Below are positions 1 to 8,330 of a stretch of 64,000 bases of DNA, in pieces. The DNA comes from Solitalea canadensis DSM 3403 (GTDB lineage: Bacteria; Bacteroidota; Bacteroidia; Sphingobacteriales; Sphingobacteriaceae), in NCBI RefSeq assembly GCF_000242635.2, contig NC_017770.1, positions 1,996,669-2,060,668 on the forward strand, read 5' to 3'. Position numbers and translations under genes: made by a program. The notes below the pieces were generated by a model. That model had not been told where the DNA came from. It made no database searches and saw only the letters and a list, made by a program, of their open reading frames with translations. Position 1 is the first letter of the stretch. Each line of letters opens with the position of its first letter.

Positions 1-50
1 AATTAATACATGTTGATGGCGGTTATACACATTTAGATCGATCAATTTAA
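1..50 (+). CDS. 3' end of a short-chain dehydrogenase/reductase gene (partial)
   Basis: The reading frame that opens at base 3 ends in HVDGGYTHLDRSI followed by TAA at 48-50. The VDGG(Y/F) tail is the usual C-terminus of classical SDR oxidoreductases, where it follows the last beta strand and helps shape the substrate pocket. Only 15 codons lie in the window, so the substrate cannot be read. The stop is 5 bp before the alpha-L-fucosidase start, which suggests one operon. By inference it could be a fucose (sugar) dehydrogenase acting on the released sugar. Confidence 0.6.
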   Translation, partial: LIHVDGGYTHLDRSI

Positions 51-55
51 AGTTC

Positions 56-1387
56 ATGAAAAAATTATACCTATTTCTTCTTTGTCTATGCTTTGCCGGT
101 ATCCAGGGTAAAGCACAACAAAAGACCAATCCTGATTCAATCAAGCAAAAAATGCAATGGTTCGCTGATGCAAAGCTTGGTATTTTTATTCACTGGGGTA
201 TTTATGCCGTAAACGGTATCGATGAAAGCTGGAGTTTTCATAATAAAAAGATCAGTTATGCTGATTATATGAAACAAATGGATGGCTTTACAGCACGAAA
301 TTATGATCCACAGCAATGGGCGGATTTAATAAATGAAAGTGGAGCAAAATATGCAGTAATCACGACCAAACACCATGACGGTGTTGCACTATGGCCAACT
401 AAACAGAAACATTTTAATGTTGTTAAGAATACGCCTGCCAAAAGAGATCTTTTAAAACCTTTTTATGAAGCATTAGACAAACATGGCATTAAAAAAGGCG
501 CTTATTTCTCGCTTATCGATTGGAGTTATCCTGATTATCCGGGATTTTTAAAAGACAGTAGCAGGTATAAAGTGGCCGACAATCCGCAGCGTTGGCAGCG
601 CTTTCAACGATTTTATCAGGCACAGATCAATGAGGTTAATACAGCTTACAAACCAGATTTGTGGTGGTTTGATGGTGATTGGGAGCATAGTGCTGCTGAG
701 TGGCAATGTGTGAAAGTGAGAACAGATATCTTATCATTAAAACCACAGGCAATCTTAAATGGTAGGCTACAAGGTTATGGCGATTATGATACACCAGAGC
801 AGAATTTCCCGGTTAGCCGCCCTAAATTTCATTGGTGGGAATTGTGTATGACCACTAACAATAATTGGGGATACCATCCGGATGATACCAATTATAAAAC
901 ACCTTTTGAAGTCATTTCAATTTTTACTGATGCAATTAGTAACGGTGGAAATCTGTTGTTGGATATAGGTCCGGACAAGGATGGAAACATTCCTACTGAA
1001 CAAGTACATATTTTAAAGGAACTAGGCAAGTGGACTAAAAAACATCAGGAGGCAATTTACGGAACGTTAGCTGGTTTGCCTCAGGGACATTTTTATGGTG
1101 CCAGTACGTTATCTAAAGACTCTACAACGGTTTACCTCTTTTTGCCTGGACAAACAACCGGTAATATAATGGTTAAGGGACTTGACAATAAAATTAAGGA
1201 CATACAAGTAGTTGGCACACAGGAGCATTTATCACCTAAAATAGTGGGTAAAGTATCCTGGAGTCCTATCCCAGGTATAGTGTTTATTAATGTACCTGAT
1301 GCTCAAAAAGATCAATACATGACCGTTTTAAAGCTATCATTAAATGAACCCCTAAAACTTTACAGAGGGCAAGGCGGACTAAACTGA
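56..1387 (+). CDS. Alpha-L-fucosidase, glycoside hydrolase family 29
   Basis: This 443-residue secreted enzyme is expected to hydrolyse terminal alpha-L-fucose from glycans. Residues 1-20 form a signal peptide (MKKLYLFLLCLCFAGIQGKA). The GH29 barrel follows, with LGIFIHWGIYAV near residue 42, the TTKHHDG motif near residue 105 and DLWWFDGDW near residue 205; the Asp of the WFDGD motif is the family's catalytic nucleophile. The length fits a catalytic domain with a short C-terminal beta domain. The gene begins 5 bp after an SDR gene, so sugar release and oxidation may be co-expressed. A terminator follows at 1452-1478. Family assignment is firm; the natural substrate is unknown. Confidence 0.93.
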   Translation: MKKLYLFLLCLCFAGIQGKAQQKTNPDSIKQKMQWFADAKLGIFIHWGIYAVNGIDESWSFHNKKISYADYMKQMDGFTARNYDPQQWADLINESGAKYAVITTKHHDGVALWPTKQKHFNVVKNTPAKRDLLKPFYEALDKHGIKKGAYFSLIDWSYPDYPGFLKDSSRYKVADNPQRWQRFQRFYQAQINEVNTAYKPDLWWFDGDWEHSAAEWQCVKVRTDILSLKPQAILNGRLQGYGDYDTPEQNFPVSRPKFHWWELCMTTNNNWGYHPDDTNYKTPFEVISIFTDAISNGGNLLLDIGPDKDGNIPTEQVHILKELGKWTKKHQEAIYGTLAGLPQGHFYGASTLSKDSTTVYLFLPGQTTGNIMVKGLDNKIKDIQVVGTQEHLSPKIVGKVSWSPIPGIVFINVPDAQKDQYMTVLKLSLNEPLKLYRGQGGLN

Positions 1388-1451
1388 TACTTAACACATT
1401 TAAAAGCAACATATTACTTTTCTTCATAGATCAATCTCCTGATTGATAGAT

Positions 1452-1478
1452 AGTGCCTCTTCGGAGGCATTATTTTTT
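1452..1478 (+). terminator. Rho-independent terminator after the fucosidase gene
   Basis: TGCCTC (1454-1459) and GAGGCA (1464-1469) form a stem around a TTCG loop, extended by A-T and G-T pairs at the base, followed by a T-rich run. It lies 65 bp after the fucosidase stop. Confidence 0.8.
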
Positions 1479-1564
1479 CTTATCCTTTGATACTAATTTT
1501 TGATAAAGCTAATATTCCTGAATAACTGGCTAAAAGTGCTGAATTCACTCCTCTAAGCATGTAC

Positions 1565-1572
1565 TATCTTTG
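1565..1572 (+). promoter_or_regulatory. Bacteroidetes-type -7 element ahead of the metE remnant
   Basis: TATCTTTG matches the TAnnTTTG -7 consensus of the Bacteroidetes primary sigma factor. It lies about 30 bp upstream of where MetE homology resumes, so it may be the original metE promoter left behind when the body of the gene was deleted. I see no -33 TTTG at the expected 19-bp spacing. Confidence 0.4.
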
Positions 1573-1600
1573 TAATACCTGGTGTTTAAAACTAGGGAAC

Positions 1601-2164
1601 CAGTTGATAATTGCATTAGCCATTCGTGCAGAGGTAACCGATTTAGAAAAGGCCGGAATAAAAATAATACAGATCGATGAACCTGCCATACGAGAAGGGT
1701 TACCGTTACGAAAATCTGATTGGGAAGATTACTTAAAGTGGGCAATCGAGGCTTTTAAACTATCTTCGAGTAGTGTTAAGGATGAAACGCAAATTCATAC
1801 GCATATGTGTTATTCAGAATTCAATGATATAATCAAACGCATTGCTAACATGGATGCTGATGTAATCACCATTGAATGTTCTCGATCTCAAATGGACTTA
1901 TTAGATGCATTTGCAGAGTTTTAATTATCCAAACGAAATAGGACCTGGTGTTTAGGTATCCATTCGCCTCGAGTTCCATCAAAAACAGAAATGGTTCAAT
2001 TGATGAAGAAAGCAAAAGCTGTTATTTCTCCTGACAAATTATGGGTAAATCCTGATTGTAGCTTAAAAACTCGCCATTGGGAAGAAACTCGGCTAGCTCT
2101 CACTGAAATGGTGGAAGCAGCAAAAGAACTTCGCCAGTTTGTTGACGAACAAGTTAAAGCATAG
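1601..2164 (+). pseudogene. metE: Remnant of cobalamin-independent methionine synthase (C-terminal part, two frameshifts)
   Basis: The translation matches the end of Met[21 protein letters not shown], then [12 protein letters not shown], then after a frame change [11 protein letters not shown]. The intact enzyme is about 750 residues; only about 185 codons remain, with no N-terminal half. Two indels break the frame. There is an extra T near 1921, after the codons for DAFAEF, and one base is missing near 1954, in what should read [12 protein letters not shown]. Putative zinc ligands (the His and Cys of THMC, the Glu of TIEC, the Cys of NPDC) can still be read. A metE-like terminator remains at 2172-2206. 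The cell presumably makes methionine by MetH or imports it (inference). Confidence 0.85.
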
Positions 2165-2171
2165 ATTTTAT

Positions 2172-2206
2172 AACCGGATTGAAGAAGTATCAGTCCGGTT
2201 TTTTTA
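2172..2206 (+). terminator. Terminator of the former metE gene
   Basis: AACCGGA (2172-2178) pairs with TCCGGTT (2194-2200) and is followed by a run of T. It is still intact although the gene in front of it is broken. Confidence 0.8.
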
Positions 2207-2554
2207 AAATTATTTGAGTTATAAATAAGCCGTACAACCGACCGTAGAAGAATTAGCTTTAAACGAATTAATTGGATTAGCCAAGCAATTTTCTAATTAC
2301 CTACAAAGTAAAATAAATACCAGATTATCAACTTCTAATAACTTTTAATTTAAAGTTAAAACCACGTAGTAATCCTTGGAGCAATATTTGATAGATAATT
2401 ATTGAAAACCTGTCAAAATTCAACATTATGCTCTCCAATCACGCATTTTCGACTTATTTAAATGTTCTAGATAAGCGGTTTGTTTCGAAAAACAGACATA
2501 GGTGTCTAAACAAGTATTTTTTGGTATACAGTTGTTGTGCTTATTAATCACAAG
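2207..2554. other. Intergenic stretch without a recognisable gene
   Basis: A 38-codon open stretch (2232-2348) starts without a start codon, reads VQPTVEELALNELIGLAK near its beginning and ends in TAA. It could be another gene remnant, but I cannot place it in a family. The remainder is AT-rich. I see no tRNA, repeat or clear promoter. Confidence 0.4.
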
Positions 2555-3019
2555 ATGATCAAGCTGTTGTACCCATTTAAAAAACTAATAGCAATTGTAT
2601 TAATACTATTCTTTATTGCTAATATAGCTATCGGACTTGCCTGTAGTATTAGTCGTTTCGTTATGGAAAACCTAATAACTGCTGACTGTTCAGACACTTG
2701 TAATTCAAAAACTCCGCATCATCAGGTTTCAGCGGATCCTGAACCATCTCCCAAACCAATTTTAGGTACCAATCAAGCTTATTTAACCGGAGATTCTGAC
2801 TGTTGTACTGAAGGAGTAGGAGGTTTTTATAGCATTACAAAAACGCTGCACTCTGAACGAACCATTAAATTTCTATCTATTGTTAATGACCTTCCCTTTA
2901 TAAAATTTACTTCTCCTAACTTTTCAATCCTCGGAACGTACAAAATTTATTATATCGACGAAGGTCCGCCGTTTGTCCGAACTAAATTACATATTGACCA
3001 TCAGTTATTTCTGATTTAG
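2555..3019 (+). CDS. Small cysteine-rich membrane or secreted protein, function unknown
   Basis: A protein of about 154 residues. An in-frame GTG lies at 2537, but the ATG at 2555 (MIKLLYPFKKLIAIVLILFF) gives a conventional signal or membrane segment, so I prefer it. After the segment come a CS, a DCSDTC cluster, a proline/His-rich linker, a DCC motif and a C-terminal YYIDEGPPFV. The Cys-Cys and Pro-Pro pattern recalls the small Bacteroidetes HYC_CC_PP family often found near metal efflux genes, but the match is loose and the neighbours are not metal genes. It lies 144 bp upstream of the acyltransferase operon on the same strand; whether it belongs to it is unclear. Confidence 0.55.
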   Translation: MIKLLYPFKKLIAIVLILFFIANIAIGLACSISRFVMENLITADCSDTCNSKTPHHQVSADPEPSPKPILGTNQAYLTGDSDCCTEGVGGFYSITKTLHSERTIKFLSIVNDLPFIKFTSPNFSILGTYKIYYIDEGPPFVRTKLHIDHQLFLI

Positions 3020-3163
3020 CGTTATCTAACAATTGCTTATCAGCAAGAATTTTTTTGCCTATCGATTCTGATTTTTTCCGTAGAGATTGTTTTCAGGATT
3101 TCGGTAAACGGTAGCTAAGTAAATCTAAATTGTTCTTTAATGCTCTTATAACTAATCCGGAAT

Positions 3164-4582
3164 ATGTATTTCAATTCATTTTCCTTTATAATATTTTTAT
3201 TAATTGTATTGCCGCTGTTCGGTCTTATTAATGACCGATGGAAACCTTATGTACTTTTAGCGGCCAACTTAATATTTTATGCTTCCTTTTCGATTCATTA
3301 TTGCTGGCTGGTAATAGCAATAGTTTTTGTCAATTATTTAATCGGAATAGCAATTACCCAGTTTAAAATTGATAAAAGAAAGATGGTTTATATAATAGGT
3401 ATCCTCTTAAATGTGGGCATTCTCATCTATTATAAGTACACTAATTTTTTTATTGATAATTTCAATTTTCTTTCAGCCATTTCCGGATCAAAGGTCCATT
3501 TTAATCTGGTATCAATATTATTACCCGTAGGATTATCTTTCATGACATTTCAATCGATTAGTTATCTGATTGAAATTAAAAGAGGTAATTTATCTCCAGA
3601 AAAAAACATTATTACCCTGGCTAATTATTTTCTGTTCTTTCCAAAAATATTGGCCGGTCCAATTGAACGTCCCGGACCTTTTTTGGAACAACTTAAGAGT
3701 AAAATCCAAATAAATCCGACGCTTATCGAAGAAGGTTTAAAATTATGTTTGATTGGTTTTTTCAAAAAACTGGTGGTTGGAGATAGGCTTGCAATTTATG
3801 TAAACAAGGTTTATGATGCTCCTGAAACCTTCGGATCTGGGGCGTTGATTGTAGCCACTATCTTTTTTACTATACAACTGTACTGTGATTTTTCTGGTTA
3901 TTGCGACATAGGAATGGGAGTTAGTAAAATGATGGGATTAAGACTCACCAAAAACTTTAACCATCCGTTATTTGCAGTATCCTTTTCCGATTTCTGGAAA
4001 CGGTGGCATATTACCCTTTCATCTTGGCTAAGAGATTACATTTTTATTCCTTTATGCGGTCGCAGAGCGAAAAGAACTAAAATATATAGCGCCATTTTCC
4101 TGGTATTCCTCATTAGCGGATTTTGGCATGGCGCCAACTGGACCTTTATAGTTTGGGGAATGATGCACGGAACTTTCATCATTTTAGGTGATATAAAAGA
4201 TCGACTATGGAACAAGTACGTCACCATTGACATTCCTGAAAAATTATTATATGTAGGCTCAGTATGCATTACTTTCCTATTAGTTTCCTTTACACGCATT
4301 TTTTTCAAATCTGATACCATAGGAGAAGCATTAATGATTATCAAACGGATTTTAACAATTCCGGGTCCGGTAGAGCTTGATATAGTAGGAAAGTACCTGT
4401 TGCTCGCAGTTACAGCTCTTTTACTTGTTTATGAATTCAAGAAAGAATTCTTTAAGAACAAATTTAGCATAAGCGGTCAAGCCAATGTTGTAATTAATAG
4501 TGCATATATGGCTTCATTACTTGTTCTTATTGTTTTACTTGGAGTATTTAATCAAAGTGGTTTTATCTACATGAAATTTTAA
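3164..4582 (+). CDS. MBOAT family membrane O-acyltransferase (AlgI/DltB-like)
   Basis: This 472-residue polytopic protein has the hallmarks of the MBOAT family: MTFQSISYLIE, FFPKILAGPIERP, the KRWHITLSSWLRDYIF motif with a conserved His at about residue 282, and SGFWHGANWTFIVWG with the presumed catalytic His at about residue 322. The family moves acyl groups across or onto envelope polymers; AlgI acetylates alginate and DltB transfers D-alanine toward teichoic acid. The gene is followed 4 bp later by an SGNH-type gene and further on by an acyl carrier protein and an AMP-forming ligase. The whole set therefore mirrors DltB-D-C-A. The acyl group and acceptor are unknown. Confidence 0.9.
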   Translation: MYFNSFSFIIFLLIVLPLFGLINDRWKPYVLLAANLIFYASFSIHYCWLVIAIVFVNYLIGIAITQFKIDKRKMVYIIGILLNVGILIYYKYTNFFIDNFNFLSAISGSKVHFNLVSILLPVGLSFMTFQSISYLIEIKRGNLSPEKNIITLANYFLFFPKILAGPIERPGPFLEQLKSKIQINPTLIEEGLKLCLIGFFKKLVVGDRLAIYVNKVYDAPETFGSGALIVATIFFTIQLYCDFSGYCDIGMGVSKMMGLRLTKNFNHPLFAVSFSDFWKRWHITLSSWLRDYIFIPLCGRRAKRTKIYSAIFLVFLISGFWHGANWTFIVWGMMHGTFIILGDIKDRLWNKYVTIDIPEKLLYVGSVCITFLLVSFTRIFFKSDTIGEALMIIKRILTIPGPVELDIVGKYLLLAVTALLLVYEFKKEFFKNKFSISGQANVVINSAYMASLLVLIVLLGVFNQSGFIYMKF

Positions 4583-4586
4583 TAGT

Positions 4587-5504
4587 ATGGAGTTTAAAAA
4601 GAAACGGCTTTTGTTACAAATTGGTATTGTAATAATGGCATTTACCTTAATAGATTGGGCTTTTGGAAAATATTTTGATTCAAAGGTTGTTGAAACCAAT
4701 TGTGGTGCCTATAAAAAAATAAGTGATTACTTTTTTTCTAATAAAAAATATGATCTCATCATTTTAGGCAATTCCAGAGCTGTACACCAGTATATTCCCA
4801 CTGTTTTTGAAAAAAAACTGCATACCAGCGCGCTAAATGCCGGAATGGAAGGAACGGGTTTATACTATTATAATGTACTAATTCGGTATTACCTCCAGTC
4901 TCATCAGCCTAAACTGTTCATTATTGATATAAATAACAGGGAACTTGAGGCATCAATAGTTGGTGATAAATATACTGCGGTAAAATTTTTAGTGCCATAT
5001 TTTAATGTTGTTCCAGAAACTAAAGAAATACTGAACTTATCGCTGATAGAAAGGATTTGCTTTACTTCAAATTTGTATCGCTATAACACTAAATTCTATA
5101 ACATTTATAGGAATAGTGCTCAGTGTTTTGAAGATTCAGATTTTAAGGGCTACAGTCCATTTTATGGAAATGCCAAGAGAGACATTAGGATATATGAAGA
5201 TTCGGCTAAACCTATAGATTCAGAACGAATCTCTCTTTTGAGCTCAATTATTGAAGAATGCAAAAAAAAGAATGTAAAACTGCTTTTTGTCTTTTCGCCT
5301 AAACAATTTGATGACCGACGGACACCGTCACGTACCATCTTAAATTCGATTTTTAAGAAGTACGATCTCGATGTGTTAGATTTTACTACAGATTCCCAGT
5401 TTAAAAATAATAGTTTGTTTTATGATGCAGCCCATTTAAACCATGATGGAGCTACGATTTACAGTAAACTTTTATCTAACAAAATAAAAAGCCTTCAGTT
5501 GTAG
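4587..5504 (+). CDS. Membrane-anchored SGNH/DltD-like protein, copy 1
   Basis: This 305-residue protein has one N-terminal membrane segment (about residues 8-25) and an outward-facing alpha/beta domain. LIILGNSRAVHQY carries a likely nucleophile, Ser63, in a GNSR block, and LFYDAAHLNHDG carries the Asp280-x-x-His283 pair of SGNH esterases. That layout (anchor plus SGNH domain) is shared by DltD and by AlgJ/AlgX-type proteins working with MBOAT transferases. It starts 4 bp after the MBOAT gene. A close paralogue follows at 5722, with most motifs conserved. I infer that it transfers or edits the acyl group on the periplasmic side. Confidence 0.8.
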   Translation: MEFKKKRLLLQIGIVIMAFTLIDWAFGKYFDSKVVETNCGAYKKISDYFFSNKKYDLIILGNSRAVHQYIPTVFEKKLHTSALNAGMEGTGLYYYNVLIRYYLQSHQPKLFIIDINNRELEASIVGDKYTAVKFLVPYFNVVPETKEILNLSLIERICFTSNLYRYNTKFYNIYRNSAQCFEDSDFKGYSPFYGNAKRDIRIYEDSAKPIDSERISLLSSIIEECKKKNVKLLFVFSPKQFDDRRTPSRTILNSIFKKYDLDVLDFTTDSQFKNNSLFYDAAHLNHDGATIYSKLLSNKIKSLQL

Positions 5505-5721
5505 CAAATAATTGAGTACCAATTATTTGGCGTAAAATTTGATAATAAGTTGATGATTGCACTGAAAAAATGGAATAAATACTGTTTTTGCGTTTGTATT
5601 AGATAATAAGCAATCAGTTAGCAGATATTTTGTTCAATGTAATGGACATTTTTTAGTAGCCCTACCATATTTGGCTATAAAAACATCACTTATTGGGAAA
5701 TTTTACTAAATCTACTCTACA

Positions 5722-6645
5722 ATGAAAAGGTTATTCATTCAACTGGGAATAATTGTTATTGTTTTCGCGGCAACCGACTGGTTTATCGGACGATACTTTG
5801 ACTCAAAGATTGTTAAGACCAATTGTGGTTACTATAAAAAAGTAAAGGATTATTTTATGACCGATAAAAAGTATGATATAATCATTTATGGTAATTCAAG
5901 GGCATTGCATCAATATGTACCTGCTGTTTTCGCAGAACAGTTAAACAAAAATGCTTTTAACGCAGGAATGGAGGCTGCTGGAATCTATTATTATAACGTA
6001 TTGATTAAGCATTCACTTCGGAACCATCAAACTCGTTTAATGATTATTGATATCAATAACCGTGAGCTTGAATCATCTTTGGTAGGCGATAAAACTAATG
6101 CAGAACGATTCCTGGTTCCGTTCTTTAATATTATACCCGAATCTAAAGAATCTTTACAACTGACACTATCTGATCAAATATGTTATACGTCAAATTTGTA
6201 CCGTTATAACACCAAATTCTATAACATTTTCAGGAATAATAATATGAGATGCAGGGATATTGACTGCAATGGGTATGAGCCTTTATATGGCAGAGGAAAG
6301 AGAAATGCAAGGCTCTACTACAGCAATACTGAACCTGTAGATAATGAGAGAGTTGCACTTATTAATTCAATTATTGCTGAATGTAAGGCAAATAACGTAA
6401 AACTGATTTTTGTCTTCTCTCCTAAACAATTTGATGATCGGAAAACTGAGTCAAGGGCAATTTTAAATGCAATTTTTGAAAAGAACAATATACCTGTATT
6501 TGACTTTACCAATCATTCAAGTTTTAGAGATAAAAACCTATTCTATGATGACGCACACCTTAATCACAAAGGAGCGGTTCTTTATAGTAAACTTTTAACG
6601 CAAAAAATAAAAGAGCAAGAATTGACGGCTCATAAACAATTGTAA
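5722..6645 (+). CDS. Membrane-anchored SGNH/DltD-like protein, copy 2
   Basis: This 307-residue tandem paralogue of the preceding gene has the same order: N-terminal membrane segment, IIIYGNSRALHQY (Ser nucleophile block), IIDINNRELE, FVFSPKQFDDR, and LFYDDAHLNHKG (Asp/His pair). The two copies are similar along their whole length, so this is a gene duplication, not a split gene. A 217-bp gap separates them, with no clear promoter, although a second transcription start there is possible. The stop lies 2 bp before the acyl carrier protein start, so this copy is tightly coupled to it. The pair may act on two acceptors or as a heterodimer (inference). Confidence 0.8.
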   Translation: MKRLFIQLGIIVIVFAATDWFIGRYFDSKIVKTNCGYYKKVKDYFMTDKKYDIIIYGNSRALHQYVPAVFAEQLNKNAFNAGMEAAGIYYYNVLIKHSLRNHQTRLMIIDINNRELESSLVGDKTNAERFLVPFFNIIPESKESLQLTLSDQICYTSNLYRYNTKFYNIFRNNNMRCRDIDCNGYEPLYGRGKRNARLYYSNTEPVDNERVALINSIIAECKANNVKLIFVFSPKQFDDRKTESRAILNAIFEKNNIPVFDFTNHSSFRDKNLFYDDAHLNHKGAVLYSKLLTQKIKEQELTAHKQL

Positions 6646-6647
6646 CT

Positions 6648-6890
6648 ATGAACAATTCAGAAAAACTACTAAACGTATTTTCAAACGCACTGGGTATCCG
6701 TAAAGACAAAGTAAATGATCAATTAGCTTATCAAACATTTCCACAATGGGACTCAATCAGTCACATGGTATTGATCACTGAACTCGAGGATGCATTTGAG
6801 ATTCAGCTTAATGATAAAGATGTACTTCAAATGGATACCTATTCAAATGTTAAATCTCAATTGCAGAAGTATAATATCAGTTTTGATTAA
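6648..6890 (+). CDS. Acyl carrier protein (DltC-like position)
   Basis: This 80-residue protein has the four-helix carrier fold pattern. FPQWDSISHMVLITELED contains the DS(I/L) attachment site, with Ser36 as the expected phosphopantetheine site. It starts 2 bp after the SGNH gene and ends 2 bp before the AMP ligase, so the ligase probably charges it. Its location between an MBOAT/SGNH set and an adenylating enzyme argues for a dedicated carrier feeding envelope acylation, not a fatty-acid synthesis ACP. Confidence 0.88.
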   Translation: MNNSEKLLNVFSNALGIRKDKVNDQLAYQTFPQWDSISHMVLITELEDAFEIQLNDKDVLQMDTYSNVKSQLQKYNISFD

Positions 6891-6892
6891 TT

Positions 6893-8293
6893 ATGAAGCT
6901 ATTAGATCTTATTTACGCAAATCAATCATTGTCTTTTTTTGATTTAGAAAGTGAGAAAGAATGTACTATTAATGAGTTAATCGTTGAAATACCGCTAAAA
7001 ACCGAAGGCAGGTTTCTCGTTTTTATTTATACGGATAATTCCATCGCCTCATTAGCAGCGTTGTTTTCTTGCTGGAATATTGAAAATGCGACAATTGCCT
7101 TGTTCAGTGAAACACTTGCTGAAGAACTAAAGGAAGCATTGGAACAACAATATCAACCAATGTGCGTGGTGGATAAAACCCGTGAAGTTATTCCTGACTA
7201 TCACCTTATTGAAAGCATATCATTATTCCCGTTATTCATTTCTAACGAACCGAGAAAATTTGAAATAGACAATCAGATAAAACTTTTATTATCCACATCA
7301 GGAACAACAGGCTCACCTAAACTTGTTAAGCTATCAGAGCGAAATGTGGTTGAAAACGCACTATCGATCATCGATTATTTACCGATTGAAAGCAGTGATC
7401 AAACACCGCTATGCCTACCTATACATTATTCTTACGGTTTCTCTGTTTTAACCACCAATTCAATAAAAGGAGGGAGGATATACACAGCGGTTGATGACAT
7501 GCTAAAACGAACCTTTTGGCAAACATTTAAGAGTTATAAATTTACAAGTATTGTCGGCGTACCGTTTGTATACGAGATGCTTAATAGATTAGGTTTCTAT
7601 GCCTATGACTTGCCAAGTTTAAAGTATTTTACCCAGGCTGGAGGTCGGTTAAATACTGATTTGATTGAAAAATTTTATCAATATTCAAAGGAAAAAAACT
7701 GTCGCTTTTTTGTTATGTACGGCCAAACAGAAGCTACGGCCCGAATGTCTTATTTACCTCCGCAAGATCTTGAATCGAAAAAAGGATCGATTGGCAAACC
7801 GCTTAAAAACGGAAAATTCATCATTGATGAGCACTCAGGTGAATTGCTTTACGGAGGACCGAATGTTTTTGGCGGTTATGCACAAAACAGAGATGACTTG
7901 GCCATTTATGAACAACCACTTTGGTTAAGAACAGGTGATCTGGCTCAAGTAGATAACGATGGTTATTATTTTATAATCGGTCGCTTAAAACGGTTTGCTA
8001 AAATTGCCGGAAACAGGGTTAACCTGGATGAATTGGAAAATTATTTAAAGTTGGATTTCAATAGCGCCCAACTTGCTTGCCTGAACATTGATGATAAAAA
8101 AATCGCAGTGTTTATCAAAAAGGATGCTGAAATTGATCCTGAACGACTAATTGAATTTCTTCGTGATAAATTCACCATTCATCATACGATGGTACAAGTG
8201 GTTTTCATTGAAGAATTACCGTTAACTGCAAACGGAAAAGTGGATCTTCAATACCTATACAATTCATTTACTGAAGATAGTAAAGTTGGCTAA
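6893..8293 (+). CDS. AMP-forming acyl-ACP ligase (DltA-like adenylation enzyme)
   Basis: This 466-residue adenylate-forming enzyme has STSGTTGSPKLVKLS (phosphate loop, around residue 135), VMYGQTEATARMSYL (A5 motif), LRTGDLAQVDNDGYYFIIGR (A7/A8 region) and PLTANGKVDL, with Lys449 as the catalytic lysine of the C-terminal lid. It is somewhat shorter than typical DltA (about 500 residues). In the acyl pocket HYSYGFSV places Gly182 where DltA and amino-acid-activating domains have Asp, and TQAGGRL places Ala249 where DltA has the pocket Cys. By motif alignment the substrate is probably a carboxylic acid without an alpha-amino group. It is the last gene of the operon; a hairpin follows. Confidence 0.85.
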   Translation: MKLLDLIYANQSLSFFDLESEKECTINELIVEIPLKTEGRFLVFIYTDNSIASLAALFSCWNIENATIALFSETLAEELKEALEQQYQPMCVVDKTREVIPDYHLIESISLFPLFISNEPRKFEIDNQIKLLLSTSGTTGSPKLVKLSERNVVENALSIIDYLPIESSDQTPLCLPIHYSYGFSVLTTNSIKGGRIYTAVDDMLKRTFWQTFKSYKFTSIVGVPFVYEMLNRLGFYAYDLPSLKYFTQAGGRLNTDLIEKFYQYSKEKNCRFFVMYGQTEATARMSYLPPQDLESKKGSIGKPLKNGKFIIDEHSGELLYGGPNVFGGYAQNRDDLAIYEQPLWLRTGDLAQVDNDGYYFIIGRLKRFAKIAGNRVNLDELENYLKLDFNSAQLACLNIDDKKIAVFIKKDAEIDPERLIEFLRDKFTIHHTMVQVVFIEELPLTANGKVDLQYLYNSFTEDSKVG

Positions 8294-8296
8294 CAT

Positions 8297-8330
8297 CTAG
8301 CCGCTTGATTTTCCAGGCGGTTAGGTTTTA
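8297..8330 (+). terminator. Terminator of the acylation operon, overlapping the end of the convergent gene
   Basis: CTAGCCGC (8297-8304) pairs with GCGGTTAG (8317-8324), including one G-T pair, and is followed by GTTTTAATT. The 3' arm covers the stop codon of the aminotransferase on the other strand. Confidence 0.7.

Noticed and set aside
1559-1600. A start for a short MetE-like protein at the GTG/ATG near 1559
   Set aside because: The ATG lies before the -7 element and the first ~14 codons do not match MetE; the frame is also broken twice downstream.
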